From: Thermoguttaceae bacterium
GTDB lineage: Bacteria > Planctomycetota > Planctomycetia > Pirellulales > Thermoguttaceae
Direction: 5' to 3'
Length of the DNA: 64,000 bases
NCBI GenBank assembly: GCA_017441605.1
Contig: JAFRXD010000080.1
Span: forward strand, 1 to 64,000
Under the pieces are notes generated by a model that saw only the letters and a program-made list of their open reading frames with translations, was not told the DNA's origin and did not search any database. Positions 51,830 to 59,769 of this stretch are shown piece after piece (positions within the stretch are counted from its first letter, which is position 1; each line of letters opens with the position of its first letter). The position numbers and the translations under genes are program-made.

Positions 51830-52771
51830 TCATTGTCCCGCGCCGCCAAATCGCGCTTGGAGAAAGCTCCAAACGGAATTGACCGCGCCCATAACCTGCT
51901 CTTTATGATCGACGCAAGTCCAAACGATCGTGGCGGTTCCGATAAGGAATAACCAAAAGGCAAAGTAGTGCAATTTGCCGGCTTTCAGCATCTGCATAAG
52001 GTAGAAAAGCGAGATCCACCCTACGGCAAAACTAACAAGGGCGCCGAAAAAGTAAAGAAGTAAATTGGAATCGGGTTGAATCAACGTTCCAACGTTCTCC
52101 AAACCAACGGCTTTAACCTGTTCGATTATCTCCAAAATGGCGCCGCCGGCGATCACGGGAATCGACAGGAAGAACGAGAATTCGGCGGACCATTCGTTTC
52201 GCATTCCGCGCATCACGCCGGCGGAAATCGTGGCGCCGCTTCGGGACAGTCCCGGCAAGACGGCGAAACCCTGGGCGATTCCGACGACGATAGCGTCCCA
52301 CCAAGTCGTGTTCTCGACGGTTTTGATCACCGGAGGTTCAAACCCCTCTTCTTCGCAGGCGATTTTTTCGTAATACTCTTCGTCCTCGGTGCGACTATTT
52401 CTCCGCATAATCGTCAGTAGAAGCAAGGCGGTAACGAAGAAACAGACGCCGGCGGTCAAACGGCTCGTCTCAATTTGAGGAAAGCGCTCGTGGACAAACA
52501 ACCCGATGGCGACAGTCGGAATCGTGCCGAGAAACACCAACCAAATCGCTCTAAAATGCCGCGTCAAGACGTCTCCCAATTTCGCGGCAAAGAAGACGAT
52601 TACGGAGAAGAGGGTTCCCAAATGAAGTAAAATCGTCAGCGTAAAAACGTCGGGAATTTCTAAAAATCTTCCCAAAACGAGTAAATGTCCCGAAGAGCTA
52701 ATTGGAAGAAATTCGGCAATCCCTTGAACGATCGCCAAAATGAAAACGCGGAAAAAAAGATCGACGTCCAT
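51830..52771 (-). CDS. uppP: Undecaprenyl-diphosphatase
   Basis: The product is 313 residues with GAGGAAG upstream of the ATG. Integral inner-membrane enzyme that dephosphorylates undecaprenyl diphosphate to recycle the lipid carrier for peptidoglycan and surface glycans. Family motifs: GIAEFLPISSSGHLLVLG (the Glu-rich BacA1 region) and GIAQGFAVLPGLSRSGATIS (BacA2), with about eight hydrophobic segments. A charged loop (RTEDEEYYEKIACEEEGFE) makes it longer than E. coli UppP (273). Loss or overexpression in other bacteria changes bacitracin sensitivity. Confidence 0.96.
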   Translation of the reverse strand: MDVDLFFRVFILAIVQGIAEFLPISSSGHLLVLGRFLEIPDVFTLTILLHLGTLFSVIVFFAAKLGDVLTRHFRAIWLVFLGTIPTVAIGLFVHERFPQIETSRLTAGVCFFVTALLLLTIMRRNSRTEDEEYYEKIACEEEGFEPPVIKTVENTTWWDAIVVGIAQGFAVLPGLSRSGATISAGVMRGMRNEWSAEFSFFLSIPVIAGGAILEIIEQVKAVGLENVGTLIQPDSNLLLYFFGALVSFAVGWISLFYLMQMLKAGKLHYFAFWLFLIGTATIVWTCVDHKEQVMGAVNSVWSFLQARFGGAGQ

Positions 52772-52839
52772 TGGTTCTTCCTCTAGTTTCTACAAACGTT
52801 TTCGCCGACGAGAAAAATTGAACGAAGGGGACTATAGCG

Positions 52840-52875
52840 AACAAGCCCGTTCCTGCGACGCGAAACGGGCTCGTT
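52840..52875 (-). terminator. Terminator-like hairpin after the EF-hand-like membrane protein gene
   Basis: AACAAGCCCGTT pairs with AACGGGCTCGTT with a single mismatch, 12-base loop-spanned stem. No T run follows on either strand, so it may be a Rho-assisted terminator or an RNA-stabilising 3' hairpin. Confidence 0.35.
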
Positions 52876-52944
52876 GTATCGCCGACGCCTAGATCGAGAA
52901 GGAGAGCCGACTCGCCCTCGAACTCGCGTTCGATTCAAAACGCT

Positions 52945-54579
52945 CTACTCTTTGTCGCCTCGTTTTCGCGAATAGTAATCGCTGTTGACGCCCGGCGACT
53001 TTTGAGCTTTCTTGGCTTCCTTGTCGTAAACGGGGGAAACGACGCCCGGCGAGACGGGGGCTTTGCTCTTGGTTCCGCCGTACTTGGGCGCGACCGCGCC
53101 GTCGGAAACCTCGGCGGACTCCGCGCCGTCGACGTAAATCGGGGCGACGACGCCCGGCGAAACAACTTGACGACCAACGCCGTTCTCTTGCAACTGGACG
53201 GTCTTATCGGTGCTGTAGTCGATGATGGTGGCGGTCTCTTTATAACCGATTTTCTTGAGGAATTCGTCCAGAGAAATCGACTTGACGCCCGCGTTCGCCA
53301 GAGCTTCCAAGAAATCTTGTTCGTTGCTCTTAATGCGGTTTTTGGTCTCGTCGTCAAGAGTGGAATCCCGATCGACGACCTCGGCGGCGGAATCTCTCGC
53401 CAAGACGACGCGATAGATATCGGGACCGATCTTGTCCTCGTGCTGAACGTTGCCGAACTCGTCGATATAAGTGGCGACGTCGGCGCCCGCGGCTTGGACG
53501 AGGGTCATGATCTTATTGATGTCGCTTCGTCCGTCGCCATCGATATCGAGGCAATAATCCAGCGCGTACTTAACCGACTCGCCGGGCCGCCACAGCGGCG
53601 TGTAGACCAAATCGCCCGACTTGATCGGATCGGACATTTGATCCTCGAGAATCTTAACCTCGCTCATGTGATCGCCAATGGCGCGAACAACTTGCACGCT
53701 CCCCTTGGGAGTGACGCCTTCGCCGTCCATATCGAGAACGTCGGGCGAGAAGACGTTGAACGTAGTGAGAGGTCGAACGCCGTCGCGCTCTCCAACGCCA
53801 ATCCGCGCGATCTTGAGCGCTTGATCGACGTAGAGAATCTCGGAATCGGCGCGCTCGAACGAAGCGTTGGAAAGCTCGTCGACCTTAGCGGCGAGTTCGG
53901 TGTTGATTTTAGCGAAAGCGACCTTGGCCTCGCGGAAGTCGACCGCGTTTTGCTTGGCGAGTTCGATCTCGGCGTTCGTGGCGTTCTTGGTTTTATTCAA
54001 GTCGCCCGTCTGTTCGTCGTAGCTAGATTTCAGACTGGCGTGAACCTCGTCGGCGTCCGCGAGCGCTTGATTATGCCCCTTTCGTGGATACTCAACTCTC
54101 TCGGAAGTCGTTTGAGCTCCATTGGCTATCAAATTACTGACTTCGTCAAATTCGTCGCTCTGATTATCGGTCTTAGCGGTCTCGGAATCAAGAGCGCTCT
54201 GGGAGGCGTTGACTTGCTCTTGCAAAGCGCCGTCGTATTCGGCCGACTTCGCCTTAAGACACTCTCCAAGCTCCAAAAGAACGTCGCGATACGAAGAATT
54301 CTCAACGTACTCGCTCAGATCGTTTCGAACGTCCTCGCCCACTTGATTGGCGATCTCTTCGTCCGCGACCTCGTCGTACCCAAGCTTGGTCGCTAGCTTT
54401 TTCAAATCGGCGACGAGATTGGACTTTTCGCCGTCCAATTTGGTGGCTTGATCGTCGGCGAATTTCTTTTGCTGAGTCTTTTCGGCGACCCCATTCCAAA
54501 GGAAATAGCTCGATACTCCCAAGGAAAACGCCAGAATCATAAACACGACGTTGGTTATGACGACGCCTTGATTTCGCAT
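52945..54579 (-). CDS. Single-TM coiled-coil protein with an EF-hand-like loop, copy 2
   Basis: The product is 544 residues. A single N-terminal membrane segment (VVITNVVFMILAFSLGVSSY) follows MRNQG. Residues about 35-245 are helical and charged, predicted coiled coil (KKLATKLGYDEVADEEIANQ). A beta-rich middle (about 250-340) contains YVDQALKIARIGVGERDGVR and LVYTPLWRPGESVKYALDYC. Residues about 345-353 (DIDGDGRSD) form a calcium-binding loop of the EF-hand/dockerin type. The C-terminal 80 residues carry three variants of SPGVVAPIYVD / SPGVVSPVYDK / SPGVNSDYYSR. No known family recognised. Paralogue of the next gene upstream. Localised to the inner membrane with the bulk outside (inference). 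Confidence 0.75.
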   Translation of the reverse strand: MRNQGVVITNVVFMILAFSLGVSSYFLWNGVAEKTQQKKFADDQATKLDGEKSNLVADLKKLATKLGYDEVADEEIANQVGEDVRNDLSEYVENSSYRDVLLELGECLKAKSAEYDGALQEQVNASQSALDSETAKTDNQSDEFDEVSNLIANGAQTTSERVEYPRKGHNQALADADEVHASLKSSYDEQTGDLNKTKNATNAEIELAKQNAVDFREAKVAFAKINTELAAKVDELSNASFERADSEILYVDQALKIARIGVGERDGVRPLTTFNVFSPDVLDMDGEGVTPKGSVQVVRAIGDHMSEVKILEDQMSDPIKSGDLVYTPLWRPGESVKYALDYCLDIDGDGRSDINKIMTLVQAAGADVATYIDEFGNVQHEDKIGPDIYRVVLARDSAAEVVDRDSTLDDETKNRIKSNEQDFLEALANAGVKSISLDEFLKKIGYKETATIIDYSTDKTVQLQENGVGRQVVSPGVVAPIYVDGAESAEVSDGAVAPKYGGTKSKAPVSPGVVSPVYDKEAKKAQKSPGVNSDYYSRKRGDKE

Positions 54580-54601
54580 TGATATTCTCCCGCGCGACGA
54601 T

Positions 54602-54694
54602 CGCGGTCAAGCGACCGCGCGAAAATTACCCGCCGAAGCCGATCTCCGGATCGGAGTCGACCGAGATTTTGCAACTGCGCGCCGTTGGGCGCGC
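54602..54694 (-). promoter_or_regulatory. Three consecutive hairpins between the two paralogues
   Basis: Stems GCGGTC/GACCGC (54603-54618), CCGATC/GATCGG (54640-54655) and GCGCGCC/GGCGCGC (54677-54694), each with a 4-base loop, fill the 126-base gap. The last may end the upstream transcript (no T run); the others lie in the leader of the downstream gene. Confidence 0.45.
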
Positions 54695-54705
54695 GAATTC
54701 TCGAC

Positions 54706-56217
54706 TTATCCTCTTGGAACGCGGCGACGGAACCCGACGTCCGTCGCTCCGGAGTCTTTGGAGGTCGCGTCCGCGCCCTCTTCGAACAAAGGCAGCGCTC
54801 CGCCGGGGGCGCCCTTGGAACTATTAAAAGCGGGGACGATTCCGGCGCTCTCGACGTCGGGACGAGACGCGCGCTCGAGCTCTTTGGCGGCGAGGGTCTC
54901 GTCCTTATAGCGCTCTAAGTCGTTCGTTTTCTTGTAGCCGAGTTGAACGAGCAAGTCGGTCAAGAACATTCTCGGAACGCCGTTGGATTCGGCGGATTCG
55001 AGAAACGCCTTCTGATCCTCGAGCAACTTCGCCTTTGCTTCTTCGGTCATCCGATCCGCGCTTTCGATTCGCTCCTCAATCGGCTCGTCGGAAACGATGA
55101 TCCGGAAAACGTCGGGAGTAATTTTGCCGCGAACGGATCCGTCGTCGTCGATATAGGCGGCGACTTCCCCGCCGGAAATTTGGATCGCGCGGTAGACCTC
55201 GTCGAAGTCGCTAATTCCGTCGCCGTTTATATCGAGCCGATAATCCAAAGCGTAACGATAGACGTCGCCCGGCCGCCAAAGAGGAGTGAAGACAACGTCG
55301 CCGGGCTCGATCGGATCGGTGTTGCTGTCGCTGAGAATGCGCGCCTCGCAAAGATGGTCGTCGAGGCTTCTGGTAACCTGGACGCTGGCCTTCGCTTTAA
55401 CGCCGCCCTTGACCAAGGCGTCCTTGGAAAAGACGTTGAATTTGGTGAGCGGTCTGGCGCCGTCGAGTTTTCCCACGTCCAAGCGCACAAAACGCCCGGC
55501 TTGATCGGTCGCGACGACGCGAGCGTCCGCTTGGTCGAAATCGGCGTTGGTGAGCAAATCGATGCGCCGACTCAAATCGATATTGATCTCCGCGAAATTG
55601 TCGGCCGCGTTCTTCTCTTTCTCGGCCTCCTTGCGGGAAACCTCGACGGCCTTTCTAGCGTCGCGACGAACCTTATCAAATTCGAGAGTCTGCTCGTTGA
55701 ACTGCCCCGTGAGATCCGCGTACTCTTCGCTTTTTCTGGCCAACGCGCTCAGCAAAGTGTCGGTGTTGCTTTTGGCGTTGTCTTCGAAATCGGTTTTAGC
55801 GCCCTCCGCAGTCTTAATTTGCCCGTTCGCGTCGTCGTAATTACCGTCGCGAGAATCAATCCGAGCGGCGATGGCGGAGTCTTTTTGCTCGATAAGCCCC
55901 TTCAGCTTCGCCACGGCGTCTTTGACGGTAACGTCTCCGGCGGCGTCGCCCAAAGCGCCCTTGATATCGACGTCGATCGCTTCGACGATATCGCCGGCCG
56001 GTCTAGAACCGTACCCCAGCCGATCGACGAGATTCTTGAGATTCTCGACCGCTTTTTGCTTGTCGGTTAACGCCGTCGCGACCTTGCTTTTGGACTCGCT
56101 CAGCGCCGCGGCGCGCTCCTTGTAGTTTTTGGCGCCCATATATGTCGCGACGCCAAAAACAAGCGTCAAAACGATAAACAAGATAAGAGAGATAACGACT
56201 CCCTGCTCATTTCGCAT
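54706..56217 (-). CDS. Single-TM coiled-coil protein with an EF-hand-like loop, copy 1
   Basis: The product is 503 residues from the ATG at 56217 (GGAG 8 bases upstream); the in-frame GTG 9 bases earlier would be too close to that site. N-terminus MRNEQGVVISLILFIVLTLV forms one membrane anchor. Residues about 30-240 are coiled coil. Shared with its paralogue: KNLVDRLGYG/KKLATKLGYD, GARPLTKFNVFS/GVRPLTTFNVFS, VFTPLWRPGDVYRYALDYRL, and the calcium-loop pattern DINGDGISD at about 329-337. C-terminus is low complexity. Function unknown; the common anchor, coiled coil and calcium loop suggest an envelope structural pair. Its own promoter lies at 56336-56364. Confidence 0.75.
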   Translation of the reverse strand: MRNEQGVVISLILFIVLTLVFGVATYMGAKNYKERAAALSESKSKVATALTDKQKAVENLKNLVDRLGYGSRPAGDIVEAIDVDIKGALGDAAGDVTVKDAVAKLKGLIEQKDSAIAARIDSRDGNYDDANGQIKTAEGAKTDFEDNAKSNTDTLLSALARKSEEYADLTGQFNEQTLEFDKVRRDARKAVEVSRKEAEKEKNAADNFAEINIDLSRRIDLLTNADFDQADARVVATDQAGRFVRLDVGKLDGARPLTKFNVFSKDALVKGGVKAKASVQVTRSLDDHLCEARILSDSNTDPIEPGDVVFTPLWRPGDVYRYALDYRLDINGDGISDFDEVYRAIQISGGEVAAYIDDDGSVRGKITPDVFRIIVSDEPIEERIESADRMTEEAKAKLLEDQKAFLESAESNGVPRMFLTDLLVQLGYKKTNDLERYKDETLAAKELERASRPDVESAGIVPAFNSSKGAPGGALPLFEEGADATSKDSGATDVGFRRRVPRG

Positions 56218-56335
56218 ATGTGGCACTCCTCTATAACGGACGACGCGCGACGACCATCGACGCGGTCGCGCTTAGCGGCGCCGCCGAAGAAACGGGCGCT
56301 CCCCGGTAACCGACGCGCTATAACGCTTGTAGATT

Positions 56336-56364
56336 ATTTTAAGTCGCGAGGGAGTCGACGTCAA
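56336..56364 (-). promoter_or_regulatory. Promoter of the single-TM paralogue pair
   Basis: On the minus strand TTGACG (56359-56364) and TAAAAT (56336-56341) are separated by 17 bases, one of the best promoter matches in the window. The leader would be about 112 bases. Confidence 0.65.
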
Positions 56365-56502
56365 ACAATTTCTAGCAAAATTACGATTTTTCGGCGAAAC
56401 TTGTCCCCGTCGTTTCCGGGTCAATTGCTACATTTGTCAAATTGCGCTCTATCGTTCCTCAAAAGAAAAAAGAGTAGCGAGGAAGAGCGTCGCGTTTTGA
56501 TC

Positions 56503-57897
56503 TCATTCTTTTTCAACGAATCGACCGTCGACCGACTCGGGCCGAACAGAGTCGGGCTTCCCCTTCGCGGACCGCAAAATCTCGCGTATTTTCTCCAAAC
56601 GCGCTCCAATTTCGCGCTCGGCGCCGCGATCGGTCGGTCGATAGTACTCGCGCTCGACGCCCAAGTAGTCTTGAGCCGCGACGGCGCCGGGAGCGTCGTG
56701 GGCGTATTGGTAACCGGTATGCCCCAAATCTTTCGCCGCTTTAAAATGCGCGTCGCGCAAAATCCGCGGAACCGGCAAAATCCGGCTTTCCCTAACGTCG
56801 GCGATCGCGGCGTAAATCGCCTCGGTCGCGGCGTTGGATTTCGGAGCGCACGCCAAATAGCAAACGGTTTGCGCCAAATTCAATTTACACTCGGGAAGTC
56901 CGACGATTTCGCAAGCGGTCGCGCAAGAGACGGCGAGGGGCAGCGCGTTCGGATCGGCGTTTCCGACGTCCTCGCTCGCGAGAATCACGAGGCGCCTAGC
57001 GAGAAATCGGACGTCCTCGCCCCCTTCGAGCATCTTGGCGAGCCAGTAAATCGCGGCGTCGGGATCGCTTCCTCGAACGCTTTTTATTAGGGCGCTAATC
57101 GAATCGTAATGTTCGTCGCCATCGCGGTCGTAGGCGACGGTTCTTCGCTGAGCGGACTCCGCGACGAGCTCCTTCGTCAAAACGATTTTTGGGCGTTCGG
57201 CGTCGGGGTCCGAGTCCAACGAGGAGAGCACGGCGACCTCGAGGGTCGACAGGGCGCGCCTGGCGTCGCCGTCGCAGATGGCGGCCAGGTAGTCGAGCGC
57301 GTCGTCTCGCAGTTCGACGTCGTAGGCGCCGAGTCCTCGCTCCGGATCGGCGGCGGCCCGACGAACGAGAGCCTTCACGTCGTCGAGACCGAGCGGCTCG
57401 AATTGGAAAACGCGACTGCGACTCAGGAGCGCGTTGTTGACGGTAAAGAACGGGTTTTCGGTGGTGGCGCCAATGAGAACGACGACGCCCCGCTCGACGT
57501 CGGGAAGGAGCGCGTCTTGCTGGGATTTATTGAAGCGATGGATTTCGTCGACGAACAGAAGGGTTCGCGAACCGGAAACGGAAAGCCTCTCCCGCGCGTT
57601 ATCGAGGATCTCGCGCAAGGTTTTGACGCCGTCGGACACGGCGCTGATCTGCTTGAAAACCGCTTTGCTTTCCTTGGCGATAAGGAAAGCCAAGGTGGTT
57701 TTGCCAACGCCCGGGGGACCGTAAAAAATCATCGACCCGAGCCGATCCGCCTTAAGTAAGCGAGAGAGCAACTTCCCCTCGCCCAAGAAGCGCCGTTGCC
57801 CGACAAATTCGGAAAGATTCCTAGGACGCATTCTAGCGGCGAGCGGAAGAGCGCGCTCGCGATTTTGACGCTCGACGGATTCGAATAAAGAGGACAA
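56503..57897 (-). CDS. rarA: Replication-associated recombination protein A (AAA+ ATPase)
   Basis: The product is 464 residues. No ATG lies near the natural N-terminus. I choose the TTG at 57897 because GAAAGGA sits 6 bases upstream; a TTG 18 bases earlier lacks such a site. PLAARMRPRNLSEFVGQ, FYGPPGVGKTTLAFLIA (Walker A), LFVDEIHRFNKSQQDALLP (Walker B), GATTENPFFTVNNALLSRSR (sensor 1 region) and GDARRALSTLE (sensor 2) are diagnostic of RarA/MgsA/WRNIP1. The C-terminal part (SVRGSDPDAAIYWLAKMLEG, GLPECKLNLAQTVCYLACAP) is the tetramerisation region. Acts at stalled replication forks. Downstream of a DnaJ-like gene by 41 bases, likely same operon. Confidence 0.95.
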   Translation of the reverse strand: MSSLFESVERQNRERALPLAARMRPRNLSEFVGQRRFLGEGKLLSRLLKADRLGSMIFYGPPGVGKTTLAFLIAKESKAVFKQISAVSDGVKTLREILDNARERLSVSGSRTLLFVDEIHRFNKSQQDALLPDVERGVVVLIGATTENPFFTVNNALLSRSRVFQFEPLGLDDVKALVRRAAADPERGLGAYDVELRDDALDYLAAICDGDARRALSTLEVAVLSSLDSDPDAERPKIVLTKELVAESAQRRTVAYDRDGDEHYDSISALIKSVRGSDPDAAIYWLAKMLEGGEDVRFLARRLVILASEDVGNADPNALPLAVSCATACEIVGLPECKLNLAQTVCYLACAPKSNAATEAIYAAIADVRESRILPVPRILRDAHFKAAKDLGHTGYQYAHDAPGAVAAQDYLGVEREYYRPTDRGAEREIGARLEKIREILRSAKGKPDSVRPESVDGRFVEKE

Positions 57898-57938
57898 CGG
57901 CGATCCTTTCTCCAAGCGACGCGGGTCGCCTCGGGGGG

Positions 57939-58925
57939 TTAGAACAGAAGTTTTTCGCGCGGGTTCGACCTGTCCAACTTCATTTTTTCAAGCGCCGCGA
58001 GGTCTTCGGGAGTCCAGCTCTTCGGGAGCGCGACTTCGAGGACGACGTACAAATCGCCCTCGGTTCCCTTCCCCGTTCGGACGCCGTAGCCCTTAAGCCG
58101 CAATTTTTCGCCGCTCGTGGAACCGGGCTTGATTTTTACGACAACGACGCCGTAAGGAGTCGGAACGTCGACTTTGCCGCCAAGAGCGGCTTCCTTCAAG
58201 GACACGGGAACGCGAACTCGCAAATTATCCCCGTCTCGATCGTAGAACGGATGCTTTTCGACTTGAATCGTCAGAACGAGATCGCCGTTCGGACCTCCGT
58301 TCGGGCTCGGGTCGCCGAGTTCGCGCAGTTTGATTTTTTTGCCCGACTCGATACCGACGGGGATTGTAACGTCCACCGACTTGATCCCCCCGGTTTTGGG
58401 GTCGCGCAAAGAAATGGGGACAACGCCCCCCAAAATCGAAACGCGGAACGGAATCGTCAGATTGGAGGTCGTGTTCGGTCCTTTCGTCGGGCCGGTTTGA
58501 CGACCTCGGCGCCGACGACCGGCGGCGCGATCGCCAAACGGAGAATCGGCCCCGAATCCCGCTCCGCCCATCGAACCTCCGAACGCCTTTAATATGTCGT
58601 CCATATTAAAGCTGGCGCTCGTATGGAACCCGCCCGGACCGGACGAAAAACCGCTAAATCCGCTAAACCCGTCAAAATCCGCGCCGTTCATCCCGGCGAA
58701 CCGCTCGTAATTGTCTCCGAATTGGTCGTATTGTTTTCTTTTTTCCGGGTCTTTTAACGTGTCGAACGCGACCTGCAACTCCTGAAACTTTTTCTTGGCG
58801 CCCTCGGGATCGTCGGGATTCAGATCGGGATGATACTTTCGCGCCAATTTCAAGTACGCCTTTTGTATCTCGTCTTGCGACGCGGTCTTTGAAACTCCTA
58901 ATGTTTTATAATAGTCAGTCGCCAT
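57939..58925 (-). CDS. DnaJ-family co-chaperone, CbpA/class II type
   Basis: The product is 328 residues. J domain at 1-70 with HPD at 32-34 ([10 protein letters not shown]), Gly/Phe-rich region at about 77-125 ([17 protein letters not shown]), and two C-terminal beta domains (about 145-310). The CXXCXGXG zinc finger of DnaJ proper is absent, so this is a CbpA-like class II J protein that stimulates DnaK ATPase and binds unfolded clients. The absence is normal for the class. No dnaK or grpE is adjacent. No clear ribosome site precedes the ATG at 58925. It sits between the Fe-S carrier and rarA in one direction. Confidence 0.92.
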   Translation of the reverse strand: MATDYYKTLGVSKTASQDEIQKAYLKLARKYHPDLNPDDPEGAKKKFQELQVAFDTLKDPEKRKQYDQFGDNYERFAGMNGADFDGFSGFSGFSSGPGGFHTSASFNMDDILKAFGGSMGGAGFGADSPFGDRAAGRRRRGRQTGPTKGPNTTSNLTIPFRVSILGGVVPISLRDPKTGGIKSVDVTIPVGIESGKKIKLRELGDPSPNGGPNGDLVLTIQVEKHPFYDRDGDNLRVRVPVSLKEAALGGKVDVPTPYGVVVVKIKPGSTSGEKLRLKGYGVRTGKGTEGDLYVVLEVALPKSWTPEDLAALEKMKLDRSNPREKLLF

Positions 58926-59012
58926 AATAGTAACGTCGGCGAAGTCGCTCTGGCGCCTCGCCGTCCTTTCTCAGAACGTCTCCGAAGAATCCCCGTCGGA
59001 CGCGACGTCGCG

Positions 59013-59342
59013 TTAGTGTCCGCACGCGGCGCACCCGGCGCCGGCGGGAAATTTCGGATTTTCGATCGAGAACCCTTTCGCGGTCGGCGTGTCGACAAAA
59101 TCGATTTTAGCGCCGTCCAAAAAGAGGGCGAATTTCTTTTCGGTCGCGACGATCACGCCGTCGTTATCGTATTTCGCGTCGACGAGCGGGTCAAACTCCG
59201 TGTCGAAGCCAAGGGTGTACTGCATTCCGCTACAACCTCCGCCAACGATGATCGCCCTAACGAAAGTCTTAGGATCGAGCCCTTGCGCCTCCATAATGCT
59301 CTTAACTTCCTCGACGGCGCGTTCGGTAAGCTCTATCGCCAT
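59013..59342 (-). CDS. A-type iron-sulfur carrier (HesB/IscA/ErpA family)
   Basis: The product is 109 residues from the ATG at 59342; a GTG 9 bases earlier is less likely. MAIELTERAVEEVKSIMEAQ, VGGGCSGMQYTLGFD and the C-terminal Cys region are typical. The three expected cysteines are Cys37, Cys104 and Cys107, but the last two are spaced CAAC (CXXC), whereas IscA, SufA and ErpA have CGC (CXC). The C-terminus also stops two residues after the last Cys instead of ending with a GxSF-type tail. The protein likely carries [2Fe-2S] or [4Fe-4S] clusters to apo-enzymes. No isc or suf genes are adjacent. Promoter near 59431-59436 on the minus strand. Confidence 0.88.
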   Translation of the reverse strand: MAIELTERAVEEVKSIMEAQGLDPKTFVRAIIVGGGCSGMQYTLGFDTEFDPLVDAKYDNDGVIVATEKKFALFLDGAKIDFVDTPTAKGFSIENPKFPAGAGCAACGH

Positions 59343-59562
59343 AGTAAACACTCTCTCAACAGCGGGATTCGACGGGAAAAATCGCGTTTCTTAAAGTTCG
59401 CGACGGGAACGACGCTCGTTCGCGCGGTATATTATACCGAATCGCGACCGCGGAAAAACCCCCTCGAAAGCGACTCTCGATACTTACGGAAAGAACTATA
59501 GCAATTTCGACGCCGTTCGCGAAGGGATTGGGCGCGAAAAAATCGCGACCGGCGCGGCCCTC
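59343..59562 (-). promoter_or_regulatory. Divergent region with a palindromic -10 upstream of the Fe-S carrier
   Basis: The whole divergent gap is 427 bases (59343-59769). At 59425-59439 lies a perfect 15-base palindrome, CGGTATA-T-TATACCG. On the minus strand it contains TATAAT (59431-59436), about 90 bases before the carrier ATG, with no good -35. The overlap of palindrome and -10 would suit an operator. I see no small gene. Confidence 0.4.
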
Positions 59563-59590
59563 TTGACGGTCGCGGGCGAAAAGATAAGAT
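59563..59590 (+). promoter_or_regulatory. Candidate promoter of the Ski2-like helicase gene
   Basis: TTGACG (59563-59568) and TAAGAT (59585-59590) with 16-base spacing; leader of roughly 170 bases. Downstream to 59769 the leader is AT-rich with nothing else recognised. Confidence 0.4.
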
Positions 59591-59769
59591 AAGTAAAGCG
59601 TTTTGCGGACTCGTCGCGCCCGAATGGAACCGCGACAAATTCGCGCGCTCGCCGATTCTCGCTCGTAAAGTTCGGTAAAATAGCGAATATACAAAGTTAA
59701 TTAAAAGCGCGTCGATTCGGCTCCCTAAATCATCAGTCGTTTCCCTCGGACAATTGAATCGGACACTCC

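Noticed and set aside
57939..58925. Loss of the DnaJ zinc finger as a degeneration signal
   Set aside because: Class II J proteins such as CbpA normally lack it, and the rest of the protein is complete.
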